From Acanthornis magna (Eukaryota > Chordata > Aves > Passeriformes > Acanthizidae), in the NCBI GenBank assembly GCA_036785705.1, contig JAWUZG010000001.1, forward strand, positions 9,548,001 through 9,612,000: DNA of 64,000 nt. The letters run 5' to 3'. The position numbers were made by a program, and so were the translations under genes. Shown here piece by piece: positions 35,612 to 46,412 of the stretch. The notes below the pieces were generated by a model. It did no database searches. It worked only from the letters and a program-made list of their open reading frames with translations, and was not told the origin of the DNA. How positions within the stretch are numbered: the first letter of the stretch is position 1; each line of letters starts with the position of its first letter.

Positions 35612-38600
35612 GGGATGAGAGGTTAGTTATAAGAGGTTTTTTTAGGAGTTCTCATGTCTCAGCCCTGCTTCAGAACCTGATTTCCATAAAATAAATGAAA
35701 AGGAGCAATTTGATCTTTGCTCTAGCCCAGTCTATGCGTCAGAATCTCAGGTTTTCAATTAAAAGATTAAAATCTATTAATTAGCTAACCCACACCCTCC
35801 CCAATAACCCACAACAACACAAGAACACAAACAGAACTGGATATACAAAATGGTATGCAACAGTCAAAGCAGAGCAGTAAAACTTGATCCACTGCCTGGG
35901 AAAAACTGGTAAGCTTTCAGTGAAGGTGGACAAAAAAAGATTCTACCCAGGCAGTAAAAATACAGATCAATCATAAAAAAATTCCCAGAAAAGCAATCAC
36001 ACTGTTGTTTGTCACATGCAAGGTCTTCCCAGCTTGCTACTGCACAAAATAAAATAAATAGTTAATGCAACAGTTTGAGAAGAGTAGTTCAAGTTCCTGC
36101 ATAGGCCAGTGATTCATATATGTACTCGTATAAATAAAAATCTAAATCCTATCAAAGAAACAGACTTGCAAAACTCATTCCACTGCCTGTACAAATTTAC
36201 AGGCATATCTTCAAAGCCATGGAAGTACTCGACATTGTCCATCCCTTTCCCATTACCTGAGCACATGGTAAATAACCACAGGACCTGCACTTTGCTGCTG
36301 CTAACACTTCTGAAGAGCAAAATGACTAATTATAAAATAACAGCAATGGCAGGTTTTGCAGCCATATTAAGAAATATTATCAAGAAGGACTATCATAAAA
36401 TACAATCTCGCAGGACAACATTCTGCTGGCTAACAGATCTAGGGGAAGAAATATCTGAATAAGGATGGTGCTTAATTCATTAAAGCTAACTGGGAAATCA
36501 ATAGGCTAATTAGAGCTTGAGAGTTTTAGCTTCAGCATGGTTTTCTTGTGCTAAAAGTTACAAAACAATCAGATAGAAAAAACCCCCCATGCTTTAGAAA
36601 ACCAGATCTTACAGAAAAAATACATCAGCAATAAAATAGAAGAAAAAATAGCAGTCAGCAGTTCATCAAGCAGACACCAAGAGAGGCAGAGGAACTCAAA
36701 GGACTCTGTGCTTTTCTAAGCAACTCAGTGGCTGCACAGAAGTCTTGGTTACATTAACAGAGGCTACAGCTACAGTTCAAATAAATAGTAGTTTAAGACA
36801 GTACTGGTCTGTCTATAGTATAACAATAGTCAAAGCAGATAATCATATGTTCAGTTCTTTTTTCTGAAGTTATTAGCAAAAGAGCAACAGCGCTACAGCC
36901 ATGTGCTACATTTGTGCCTCCGCATTGCATGATTTTAGCAACACATTAAATAATAACTGACTTTCCATGTGGTTTTAGAATATTTAAGTTCTAAAAACAT
37001 TGAATTTTTGGAGACAGACCACTTTACCCATGAAGAACTGTATGCCAAATATATGATTTGAACCACAGTAATGAACTAGAAATTCCAAACAAAAGGCAAG
37101 ATGCAATGGCTGTTCAGTACTCCAAGTTGTCAGATCTGATGGCTGAACCCAATAGAGCATTTTAGTAAGTATTCAGCTTAGAAGACAGGGCTCAGTTTGT
37201 GCCAGAGGCTAAAAACGTCACCATTTCCTAGGCCTTTCACCTAGATCATGCTCAATCTTCACTTCGTAAAATTATGTCAGCCTTTAAGCAAACTGTTACC
37301 CTGCACACAGTCTGCACAGCACAAGTAAAAAAAGCACATCAGCTCCGGACACATTACTTAGAGGAAATACGATTTAGTGATCAGGTCCCAAGCATGGATG
37401 CAGCAGCAGGCTTTTTTCTTATTGGCCTTAGAGCTTTCCTTCACTGAAATCTGATTCTGAATATAACCCAATATTGCCCCAACTCCTCCCATAAATATAA
37501 CATTAAACGTAATGAATCTTTTAGAATGAGACTGATGAGTTAAATACCCTCAAGCCTATACAAGGGAGTAAATGCTATTGCAAATTAATATGCTTTATCA
37601 GCTACCAACAGCAGCTCTGCATGCATGAAACTCCATTCTCTCCCTATACCTTTTCCACGTTACATTTCTGAGATGTTTTACAATATAGTGCAAGACGATT
37701 AACAAAACACTTCAGTTTTTGAAACACTGCTAAATGCAGAACTGAAACAACTATCGTGTCTTAGGAAGGCTCAGCACTGTCAGAAACCAAGTGCTTCAAA
37801 GTGTGATTACTGTCCCTTGAGGATGGCAAGAGGTGATCCCCACAGAGTTAATTCAGTGCAAGCCACCTGCACGTGCTTGCTTCTGAAACAGTACAGTTAA
37901 TTACCTCAGCTTTTCTATTTCTACAGTGGCAGTAAAGTAGCATCCTACTTATGAAAATTCTGTAATATAAATCAAGACACCTGTTAACCCAAAATACCTG
38001 TTACTGCACTTAGTAAAAGACATTTTAAAAGTCTGTTTGCAGATTTTAGTCTTCCATTGTGAAAACTTCAGCCAAAATATTCCAGTGCCCAGACCCTTCT
38101 AGTCAGTCATCCACATCGAAACCAACGCTGTACAACTGCATTACTGTGACAGATATGAAGAATTATGAATGTATATTCTGCTGATTCATCAGCATAAATA
38201 ATGGCAGCAATCTAATGTTTTTTCTTTTCCTTACTACTGGACATTCCTAAATGCCTGATGCAACAGCCACTTGGGTCCTCTGAAATTTCAAAGCATCCCG
38301 AAAATAGCTTTCAACCGTATTTCAGTGTTCAGACAATTAAAAGTTTTGCAATAGCAGCATGGGCACGAGCATAGCAAATTTAAGCCTACTTACTTTTCTG
38401 GCTGGCTTTTCCTAGTTGCTTTCACTGATCCCTTGTAAGGAGTTCAAAATGTTCCCACAGTTCACGAAGCTGAAAAACACTGGCATAAAGAAAGGTAAAA
38501 TCTTCTTCTTTGCCTGAAAATTGGACGGGCGAGAAGGGGTTGGGGGGAAATGGTTTAATCGAGGTTTTGGAAAGGTTCTGAAGGTCTTTGGGTTGAAGCT

Positions 38601-38649
38601 AGCAATGCAGCGCAAAGCAGTTAATTTTTGTTGTTACAAGACTTCTTAA

Positions 38650-39420
38650 GAGATTCGCTCCGACCTAAACTGACAGCCCGCAGCCCAAAGTCGGAGGGGG
38701 GCAGCCACAAGACGAGGAAATGACTGATGTCTCACCCTGCCTCTGGTTTCCCCTCGGGTGCTCCGCGTGTTTCCCAGCGCCGAGCAGCGCGGGCGCCGCC
38801 GCTGCCCTGAGCCCCCGGGCGGAGCGGAGCGGAGCGGAGCGGCGGCTGCCCCGCACGGCGCTGCCTTCGAACGCTCCTGCCACACGCGGGGCTCCGGCCG
38901 CTCCGAGAGGAACGGGGGCGGCACCGGCCGAGACCCTCAGGCCACCCCCGGCCCGGGGTGACCGGGCTGGAGCCACAGGCACCGGGACAGCCCGACCCCA
39001 CCGACCCCCTCAGGAGCAGAGACCCCCTCCGCCGCCGGCCCCGCACGCCGCGCTCACCCCCGGCCGGCCGCGCTCCGCTCACCTCCCGGCGCCGCCTCCC
39101 CGCCGCCCGGCACCTCCAGCCCGGCAGCAGCAGCCGCCGCCCGCCCCAAGGTGAGGAGCAGAGGGGCGCGGGCAGCCGCCAGCCCCCGCCCCCTCCGCCC
39201 CCTCCCGCCCCGCGGCCGCGGGCGCGCCTGGGACTCGTAGTCCCCCGCAGCCCCCCCCGGGCGCGTCCCCGCCGCGGCCTACGAGTCCCAGGATGCCGCG
39301 GGGCCGTGCGCGCCCCCGCGGTGCGGCCTGCGCGGGCGCTGCTTCGCGCGCACCCGCGGTGCTTCCCGGAGAGAGCCCGCCCCGCTCGGAGAGAGGCACA
39401 GAGCCGTGCCATCGCGGAGT
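38650..39420. promoter_or_regulatory. CpG island, candidate SLC26A5 (possibly bidirectional) promoter
   Basis: About 770 bases that are very G+C rich and dense in CpG, in otherwise AT-rich DNA. It has (GGAGC)4 at 38821-38840, G/C runs, and two inverted ZNF143/THAP11-type motifs at 39228-39291. There is no clear TATA box. Donor-like sites face outward on both strands: minus GGGAG|GTGAGC with GT at 39082-39081, and plus CCAAG|GTGAGG with GT at 39151-39152. This suits a divergent promoter, with the minus transcript leading to SLC26A5 11 kb away. Proline/arginine-rich open frames here are GC artefacts. Which transcripts start here is inference. Confidence 0.75.
39228..39291. promoter_or_regulatory. 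Inverted pair of ZNF143/THAP11-like ACTACGAGTCCCAG motifs
   Basis: CTGGGACTCGTAG at 39228-39240 and CTACGAGTCCCAG at 39279-39291 are perfect 13-base reverse complements separated by 38 bases. Each resembles the ACTACAANTCCCAG element bound by ZNF143/Staf and THAP11-HCFC1 in CpG-island promoters, one per strand. The plus copy continues GATGC, as in that consensus. Confidence 0.65.
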
Positions 39421-39610
39421 GATCAGGGTTGGAGGAGACCTCCAGCATCACCAAGTGCAGCCATCAGCACAGCGCTGCCCTGTAACCCCTGAACCACATC
39501 ACCCAGCGCCGCATCCTGACACCTCTTGAGCGCCGCCGGGGACGGTGACTGCACCTCCCTGGGCAACCTATTCCAGTGTCTGACCACCCGAACTGTCAAA
39601 ATGTTTTTCA
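39418..39610 (-). repeat. CR1 LINE 3' end (reverse) abutting CpG island
   Basis: Plus strand reads 'gatcagggttggaggagacc', 'catcaccaagtgcagccatc' and 'ctgggcaacctattccagtg', then 'gtcaaaatgtttttc': a CR1 3' end in reverse. It begins exactly where the CpG-rich sequence fades and retains several CpGs. Confidence 0.85.
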
Positions 39611-42600
39611 GCTATCTATCTGGGTGTAGTTTTTTATTTCTTTAGGGGCGCAAAGGGTACATAGGGATCAATTTCATTGTGAATATGCAGATACGAGTAG
39701 TGAAGTGCCTTCACGGATCTCATTTTTCAGTCCTTGGTTTATAATATTTTCTATCATAGTAATAGCTCTCTCTTGCCCAAGACAAAAATGCTTTCCCACC
39801 TCCCAGATTTGGATTTCTACACAGAATTTGTAGAAGTTTTCTTCCAACTTCGAAAGTCTTGTGCACTAACGCCATGAAAAAATTGTAAATCTGGTGTCTG
39901 TGGGTCTGTATTATTTGGAAAACTTAAAAATTATTCCTTGACATAGTAGCCCTTGTTAGAATTTAAGAGTAACTTTAAATTAATTCAAAGTGAAATACAG
40001 CACTTTAAATTTCAGTGTTGTCAAATTGAGAAATTTCAAGGTCAAAACATTTCTAAAGTTGCCTTTTAAATATGAGGTTTGTTTATTCAAAACAGGCTAT
40101 AACAAAAAGGCATTGAAAAATTTCAAAGTGATAGATAATGCGATATACATCAGACTTCACATGGAATGATGTTGGATGCCATTGCAATTCAGAACTGGGT
40201 AAGTGGAGATACTTTGGGAAAGACATCTTTGTTGATTCATAGATATTTATCCAAAAGCTCCTTTTTCCCCTGAACTTGGAAATCTGTAGCCTGTGTTAGA
40301 ATGCAGGTGTAATTCACTTATGAAAGTATGGCCTGGTAATGAAATTCTAAAATGCTTTATTGCCAGTAAAACATACATTGCAGTAACATACCACAGAAAG
40401 ACCTGTTCATACGCCCTGCACAATGAGAAAGGAGAAGAGAAAGCCTCAAACAAACACAGATTAGCAGATTTCCTGCTAGAAAAATCCACCCAGGTACAAA
40501 GCACTTTGAATGTTCCAGTAATCCTTCGGGTTATGTTACACTAATTGTGTCAGTGGTAGCATTTAAATACAAGCTGGTTTTAATTTCTTGTGTGCATTTT
40601 AGCGTGACGCGCTCGAAGGTTAATAATTCTTTTTATTACTTCTTTCCAGCATTGTCTAAAATGGTAAAAGATGCTGCGGTTCTTCAGCTCTGGGAGAAGG
40701 ACAGGGATTAATATAGTGCTAAACTCAGTAGCAACAAGATGAAAAGAGGATTTTTGGTCAAAACAGGAATAGGGAGGGAAAGTTAATACAGAACAAACAA
40801 TATAGACAATTGAGGAGAGTAAAAACATGCCTGTGGAGGATAATTGTGGAATATTAGTTAAGGGTGCACATGCCACTGGAGCTGTGTGATGACAGAGGGC
40901 TCAGTGTGAGCTTTGAGGGCTCAGCAGGCTCACAGGGGATGGAGCAGCAGGAGGCACTGCTCTCCAGCAGTGCAAGGAAAGCTGTGAGGTGCTGTCGAAG
41001 GCCAGATCCAGCACTCACAGCTGCCTGGAGCTCCAGCTGTTGGGCTGGTTGTTTCTCAGCTTCCTCCAACAGCTGCTGATGGTGAGTATGGGCAGGGGAG
41101 GTAGCTGAGGGGCCAGAGTGTGGAGAGTTCTGACACTTCCAGCTGAGTCATTGGCATGCCTTCCAAATGGAACTTCCCATATGGAACATCCCAAATTAGC
41201 AAACTGGGTCAGATGGGCTCCATGGACTGGCTCACTCCCCACCACACCCTAACTACACTCAGTGATCTTCTAAAACAACTTTCTAAGGCAGAAAAATCCC
41301 TGTGTATATTTGGAGTCTTACACAGGTCCTAGGACAGGTCAAACCAGCTGAATTAGTAAAGCTGAGGTGGACATTTCCATAAGAAGTGAAACACGTTTGA
41401 TGTGCAGGAATTTTCCCACTGATTTCAGTGGCAGTAGGCTTGGTTTTCAAAATGCTGCTGTTAATTAGTTGCTGCTCACATTCTATACAGACACATAACT
41501 CATGTCAAGCTTCGTTATTGTCTGTAATAACACAATTATTCTAGCAGAAGCCCAGATATTTGGGCATTTTCCTTTTTTTGCACTGAAATTCCTTGAAAAC
41601 GGCTGAACTCAAATAATTTAAAATATTCCCTGAGAAGGGTGTGATTTTAAATCAGCTAAGCTGGGTGTCCAGTTGTGAGTATAAACCAGCTGAATGGCTT
41701 TGCATGTGCTGTTTCTAGCCCACCTGGAGCTAGAGGGTATCAGCAGAGGGCTGGCATGTACATGCAGGGAAAGAGGGACCTGAGGGGATCAGCCAGCTTC
41801 ATGGGATCAGCAATATCATCCTAATGCAGGAGTAGCCCTGAAACCTGTGACTACACAGTACCTCCCAGAGTTCTGCCTTTGGCCCAGACGCAGTCAGGGA
41901 TAAAGCTGAGCCTTCTGACATAGCTTCTTTGCCACTATCTTGCACAGATCTCCTCTGAGTAACAGAGCTTAAAAGCACAACCACATACTCTTCTGTTTTT
42001 AAAGATGCGTAAGAAGCTTGTTTCATTCTATAAACCCAGCATTTATCATCATCCTCCAGTAGAGTGTTCTTCCATCCCTGGAACAGCATTTTTACTTGGC
42101 CCCGCCTTGCTGCGTGCAGGCTAAAACTCTCCTCCATCAGGCTTTGTAGTAATTAGCCACACAGGGCCTAAGCCTTTAGGCTTACTGCCAGCTCAGTCCC
42201 TTCAGCTGAACCAGGAATAACGTGGGGAGGAAAAAGCAATAGTCAGAAAACATCAGCAACAGAGGAGAGCACACTCATCCGCATGTCACCTGTACAATGC
42301 TTGCATCCTCATACCTCATGGTCTTTCCTTCCAGCAACAGATCCACCCCCTGTGAGTGCTGGGTGCTCTGCCTGCTCCTTCACAGATGCACTGCGAGTGG
42401 TTGCATGGCCTCAGCTGCTCCGGATTGCTAACAGCCCCAAACAGCTCTTTAGGGCCATGCTTAACGTAGGCAAGACCTTTTGCTGACCTTATTTCACTCT
42501 GAGATTCCCTTGCCAGCTCAGGATGAAGGTAGCTCCCTTTTACAGCTGACTTGTTCCTGTTCCTCCAGTGTTGAGTCATTAGTTAAACCTCACTACAGAG

Positions 42601-45270
42601 CTGATCTGAGTGGGGTTTATCTGGGGCCTCGCACTGGCTTCCTGCTTTGAAAATAACCAACCCCATTGACTACTAATGGATAAATGATGAGGTGATGCTG
42701 TTGAAGCATTTCCACACAGTAACATTTGCCCTGAAGGGTTAGCAAGTTAATAAAACATAGAACCATGTTTATGGATGTTGTCATGTCTCTTTCCAAATGT
42801 TTTCCTTTCTAGACTAAACAACTCTCTCTACTTGGAAGCTCATGGGTTCAAGGGTCTTGTTCCTGCTGCAGTACTCTACAATCTCCCCATCTTGTTTACA
42901 TCTGTATCTAAGAGAAAGGCTCAACAGCTGACAACTGCTGTCTACTTTACCAGCACTGGCAGCCGTATTTATATTTACTGTGTTTTATCATAAACACTTC
43001 TATTGATGCAATGCAAAATGCCATTTTAAAAAACTGCTTTTAGCTGTTGATTCTACTTCTATGGTTTTGTTGTCTAGTCCAGTATTTGCCCAGTTTGTGG
43101 GCTGATACCTTGCCCTTTGACAATGTCTTGTCCTTGAGTGTATTTGCTCAATTATTTAATTACTACTCTTTTCTGTAAATTGTCAAGTTTGTGCAAAGCC
43201 GGATTTGGTTCTTCAAAATTATGGGTGCTCTGCACATTTCCTCCCATTAAGATAATCTTGTGATCTTTGGATGAAGCAAGCTCGAGAGAAAAACATTTAG
43301 GCAAAATTATGAGAACTTAAGGTTTTGGTTATTTCAGGAAGTCCAGTGGCCAGAGCTTAATTTTCCTGTATTTTTGTTTCATTTCTCTTATGTTCTCTTT
43401 ATTCCACTTGAACATGGTTTAGTAAGCTGATAGGAGAAATGAGGAAGACTGTAAGGCATACTAAAATCAATTTTTATAGTTAGGTCTGCCAAAGTTTTAC
43501 AGCAGTAGATAAGCTTATTAGCACACTTTATAGTATTTTTATTGCCATTGATTATCCATTGTGCCACCCTTGCTATTTTAACAACTGTTTAATGTCAGGT
43601 GACTCATTGTTTTCAGCCATATGGGAGAAAAAATATAACCATATGTGTATGCTATGTGGGATGTTGTAGGAATTGAAAAAGTCTAAGGAAGAACTTCCTG
43701 GAATCTGGAAAGGGCAAATGACAATACCACCTGGGAATCTTCCAGTGAGGAAAAGAATAGCCAGCGCAGAGTTTATGGTGAGTTTGTGTAAAATGTGGGA
43801 TTCCTCTGTAGTTATGATTGCATACATTCTTCAAAGGAAATAAATACAACTGTGAAAAGCAGCTTCTCTGATTATGCCGATCTCTTGCCTGAAAAGAGAA
43901 GTCAGGCAAAGTGCCTCTTTGTATCTAAGGTTTTTAAAATAAATTAATTCCCTGGCAGCACATTAGCTGCACATGCATTTTAGATTGAACTATCACCCTT
44001 CTATTGACATATTAGAGCAAATAAAATTATCTTTAAAAAAAGGAGTGTTTAGATCTTGCATTTTTGTTTGTTCAATGGGCAAAACTCTTATTACAATATT
44101 TTAAAATCACTTGCCCAAACATGAAGCGGTTATATTCTTTAATAACTTCATGTTTTGTCTTCCTGCTATTTCTCTGAATGGAACCTTTGTCTTGTTTCAA
44201 GGATTGAAAGTACACGAAGTACACTGGTTGTCCAGAAGAGTACAGTGAGTTTGTAGGAGGCTGGACTGTTGCAGTAAGTTTCCAGGTCATCCAAAGGTCT
44301 GTCACATAATTTTGACCAAGCCAAGGTGTTGACTAGTTGGTCACTGAATGACCTCCTTTTTTTCTGCGTTGCTCAGGTACCTTTGATCAGAAACTGCCTA
44401 AAAATTAAACATGTTCAACTGAACATGGATCTGTAACAAACATAATTCTATTTCAGACAGGTATATGCCAGAAGAAGATGTGCATGACATAAGAGCATAG
44501 CAGTATATGTGATACTTCTCTCTGATGAGGAGAAGCTCAGGTAACTGGGATTGTTTAGCTCAAAGACAAGGAAGCTCAGGGAGGACCTTCCTGCTCTCTA
44601 CAACTGCCTGAAGAGAGGCTGTAGTGAGGTAGGCATTGGTGTTTTCTCCCAAGTAGCAAACTATAGGACAAGAGGAAATGACTTCAAGTTGCACCAGGTG
44701 AGGTGTAGACTGGATATTAGGATAACTTTCTTCACTGAAAGGGTTGTCAGGCATGGCACAGGCTGCCCAGAGAAGTGGTTGAGTCACCATCCCTGGAGGT
44801 ATTTAAAGGATGTACAGATGTGGTGCTTAGGGACATGGTTTAGTGGTGGACTTGGCAGTGCTGGGTTAACACTTGGACTTGATTTTAAAGGTCCTTTCCA
44901 GCCTTAACGGTTCTATGATTCTAAGATTTACCAGCTTTGTCTGTTTGGAACCAGGTTCCTTATGTGCCACACTCTTGTTCTCAGAGCTTGGAAGCAGTGG
45001 TTTGCATTTTTTTGGTTTGCAGATAAAGCGAGAGTGTGTATTGGTCCATGGTCCTGTTTCATTCATGGTGGCAGGACCTCTTCCAAGGACTGTGTTATGC
45101 CCACAGGTGGGGCTGGGGAGATCTCTTGGTTACTTGCAAAGTGCTGTTGAGTGTGATGTGCTAAATACTAAGCAGTAACAATAATGGCTGCTTTAGAATC
45201 TAGGTATTTAGAAGAATTTGGTTTATGATTTCATGTAAAGCCCACATGGCTTGAAAAGTCTAACGTCAGA
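39611..45270. other. Intergenic DNA between the CpG island and RELN 3' end
   Basis: About 5.7 kb, mostly AT-rich unique sequence, with a GC-richer part at 40.86-42.2 kb and one CR1 at 44521-44925. I see no exon with homology on either strand. If the plus-strand donor at 39151 is real, an unrecognised non-coding transcript could run through here. Confidence 0.5.
44521..44925 (+). repeat. CR1 LINE 3' end
   Basis: About 405 bases in sense, from 'ctgatgaggagaagctcag' through 'gttgagtcaccatccctgga' to 'ttctatgattctaag'. It is from the same subfamily as the copy at 14700-15280, judging by shared text in the 3' part ('cttagggacatg', 'cttggcagtgctg'), but more truncated and separately mutated. Confidence 0.93.
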
Positions 45271-46315
45271 ATTCTTTGTTGACATTATCTTTATTGAAGC
45301 ATGGATCTTTAGCTTGGTTCACCATAAAGTGAAGCATTTTATTTATGATAATAGACAGTTTAGGGCTATAGGGGCATTATAACGTTGCTGGTGTAGATAC
45401 AACTTTATCAGAAGATACAAACATGACCCGCAATAGAAACAAACACCAAAGAGAACACAATGAAACGTTCACTGTTTACAAATCACTTCATTACTACAGA
45501 CACCATATGGCAGTTACTGTAAGTAAATCAGTTTCAGAGAACTGACTACATTTAGACAGGGAATTGGGAATTTCTGTTTGGGGCTTAATCCACAAATCCT
45601 TAGTAGTAAAAAGTTTAATGTCAAGCATTCTTTTTTTATCCACAAAACAATGCTAACCAACAGACATATCAAAGAATAAGACCGAAGGATATCAACGCCT
45701 TTACAACTACTTTTGCAATTATCTTCTGGATTAGGTACTTTGATGATTTTTTTAATACATTTTGTAAGAAGGTAAATAGCCCAAAAATCAGCAGCAAAAA
45801 ATATTACGACAACAAAACAAGTAAATACAGTGCCAATGTGTCATGTTGTAGAAGAGAATACAAAGAGGACAAACAATGATAACTTAATCATATAAAATGA
45901 CACAGAGCTGAAATACAGTGCACTTAAATACCTATGTGACAAAGAATGTTAAATTCTGTACTTAGTACGTAGGTTTTTATAAACATAAAATCTGAAAAGT
46001 CTTTGTGCTTAAATTTTTTTCCTGTTAAACAGAATTAGTTGCTTACTTCCAATACTGCCACTGTAACTGATATTACAACAGATCACAATTTTCACAGACA
46101 CATCAACATTAAAACATTTACCTATGAGAAAATAAGTCACTTCTCATTAGTTCACAGTGCGAAAAAGTGGTGTACACTCTGTCTTGAGAAAGGCTTTCAG
46201 TTATTCATCAAGCCAGTTGCAGAAAAGTCCTGATACCAGATGCAGTGCTAGATTTAAAGAATGGAAAGCAACACATCACATGTTGGGAGGAAAAAAAAAT
46301 AAATTTCTCGTTTCT
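45271..46315 (-). other. RELN: RELN 3' UTR (inferred)
   Basis: About 1 kb of AT-rich minus-strand sequence after the RELN stop codon, ending near the AATAAA motifs at 45338-45343 and 45290-45295. The size agrees with the roughly 1 kb reelin 3' UTR known in mammals. No coding frame is seen. Confidence 0.65.
45290..45295 (-). promoter_or_regulatory. RELN: RELN polyadenylation signal, distal candidate
   Basis: TTTATT on plus (AATAAA on minus), followed on the minus strand by GATAATGTCAACAAAG. A second AATAAA lies 48 bases earlier in the transcript, at 45338-45343, with TTTATGGTG after it. Either or both may be used. Confidence 0.6.
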
Positions 46316-46412
46316 TCATGGATATCGTCTAAGTGACCTTCGTCTTCTGTTGTAGAAATGCCTGAGCCCATGTTGCCGTGAAAAATTCATCATGTAATTT
46401 TGTTTGCGAGTG
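46316..46412 (-). CDS. RELN: RELN last coding exon, basic C-terminal region
   Basis: One base plus 31 residues and the stop TGA at 46318-46316. It reads [20 protein letters not shown] then [11 protein letters not shown]. This is the C-terminal region needed for efficient secretion and signalling. The RRRR|S site, cleaved by furin-type proteases in mammals, is intact. Acceptor tttcaccag. Near-identity to mammals shows strong constraint. Confidence 0.98.

Larger units (their letters stand above)
27592..38640. other. SLC26A5: Non-coding stretch upstream of SLC26A5 start codon (probable 5' intron)
   Basis: Eleven kb without recognisable coding exons on either strand. Contents I can name are two CR1 fragments (28923-28990, 35515-35611), paired GATA palindromes (30391-30481), a double hairpin (31757-31804), a CT-rich patch near 31262-31300, and generally AT-rich unique DNA. 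If transcription starts in the CpG island at 38.65-39.42 kb, this is intron 1. The many short open frames lack homology I recognise. Confidence 0.55.

Noticed and set aside
38665..39529. Long proline-, arginine- and alanine-rich open frames on both strands (up to 240 codons)
   Set aside because: They overlap in several frames of a G+C-rich CpG island where stop codons are rare. No domain or splice-compatible continuation is seen, so they are composition artefacts.
44551..44907. 118-codon plus-strand frame between SLC26A5 and RELN
   Set aside because: Same explanation: a CR1 3' end in sense orientation.
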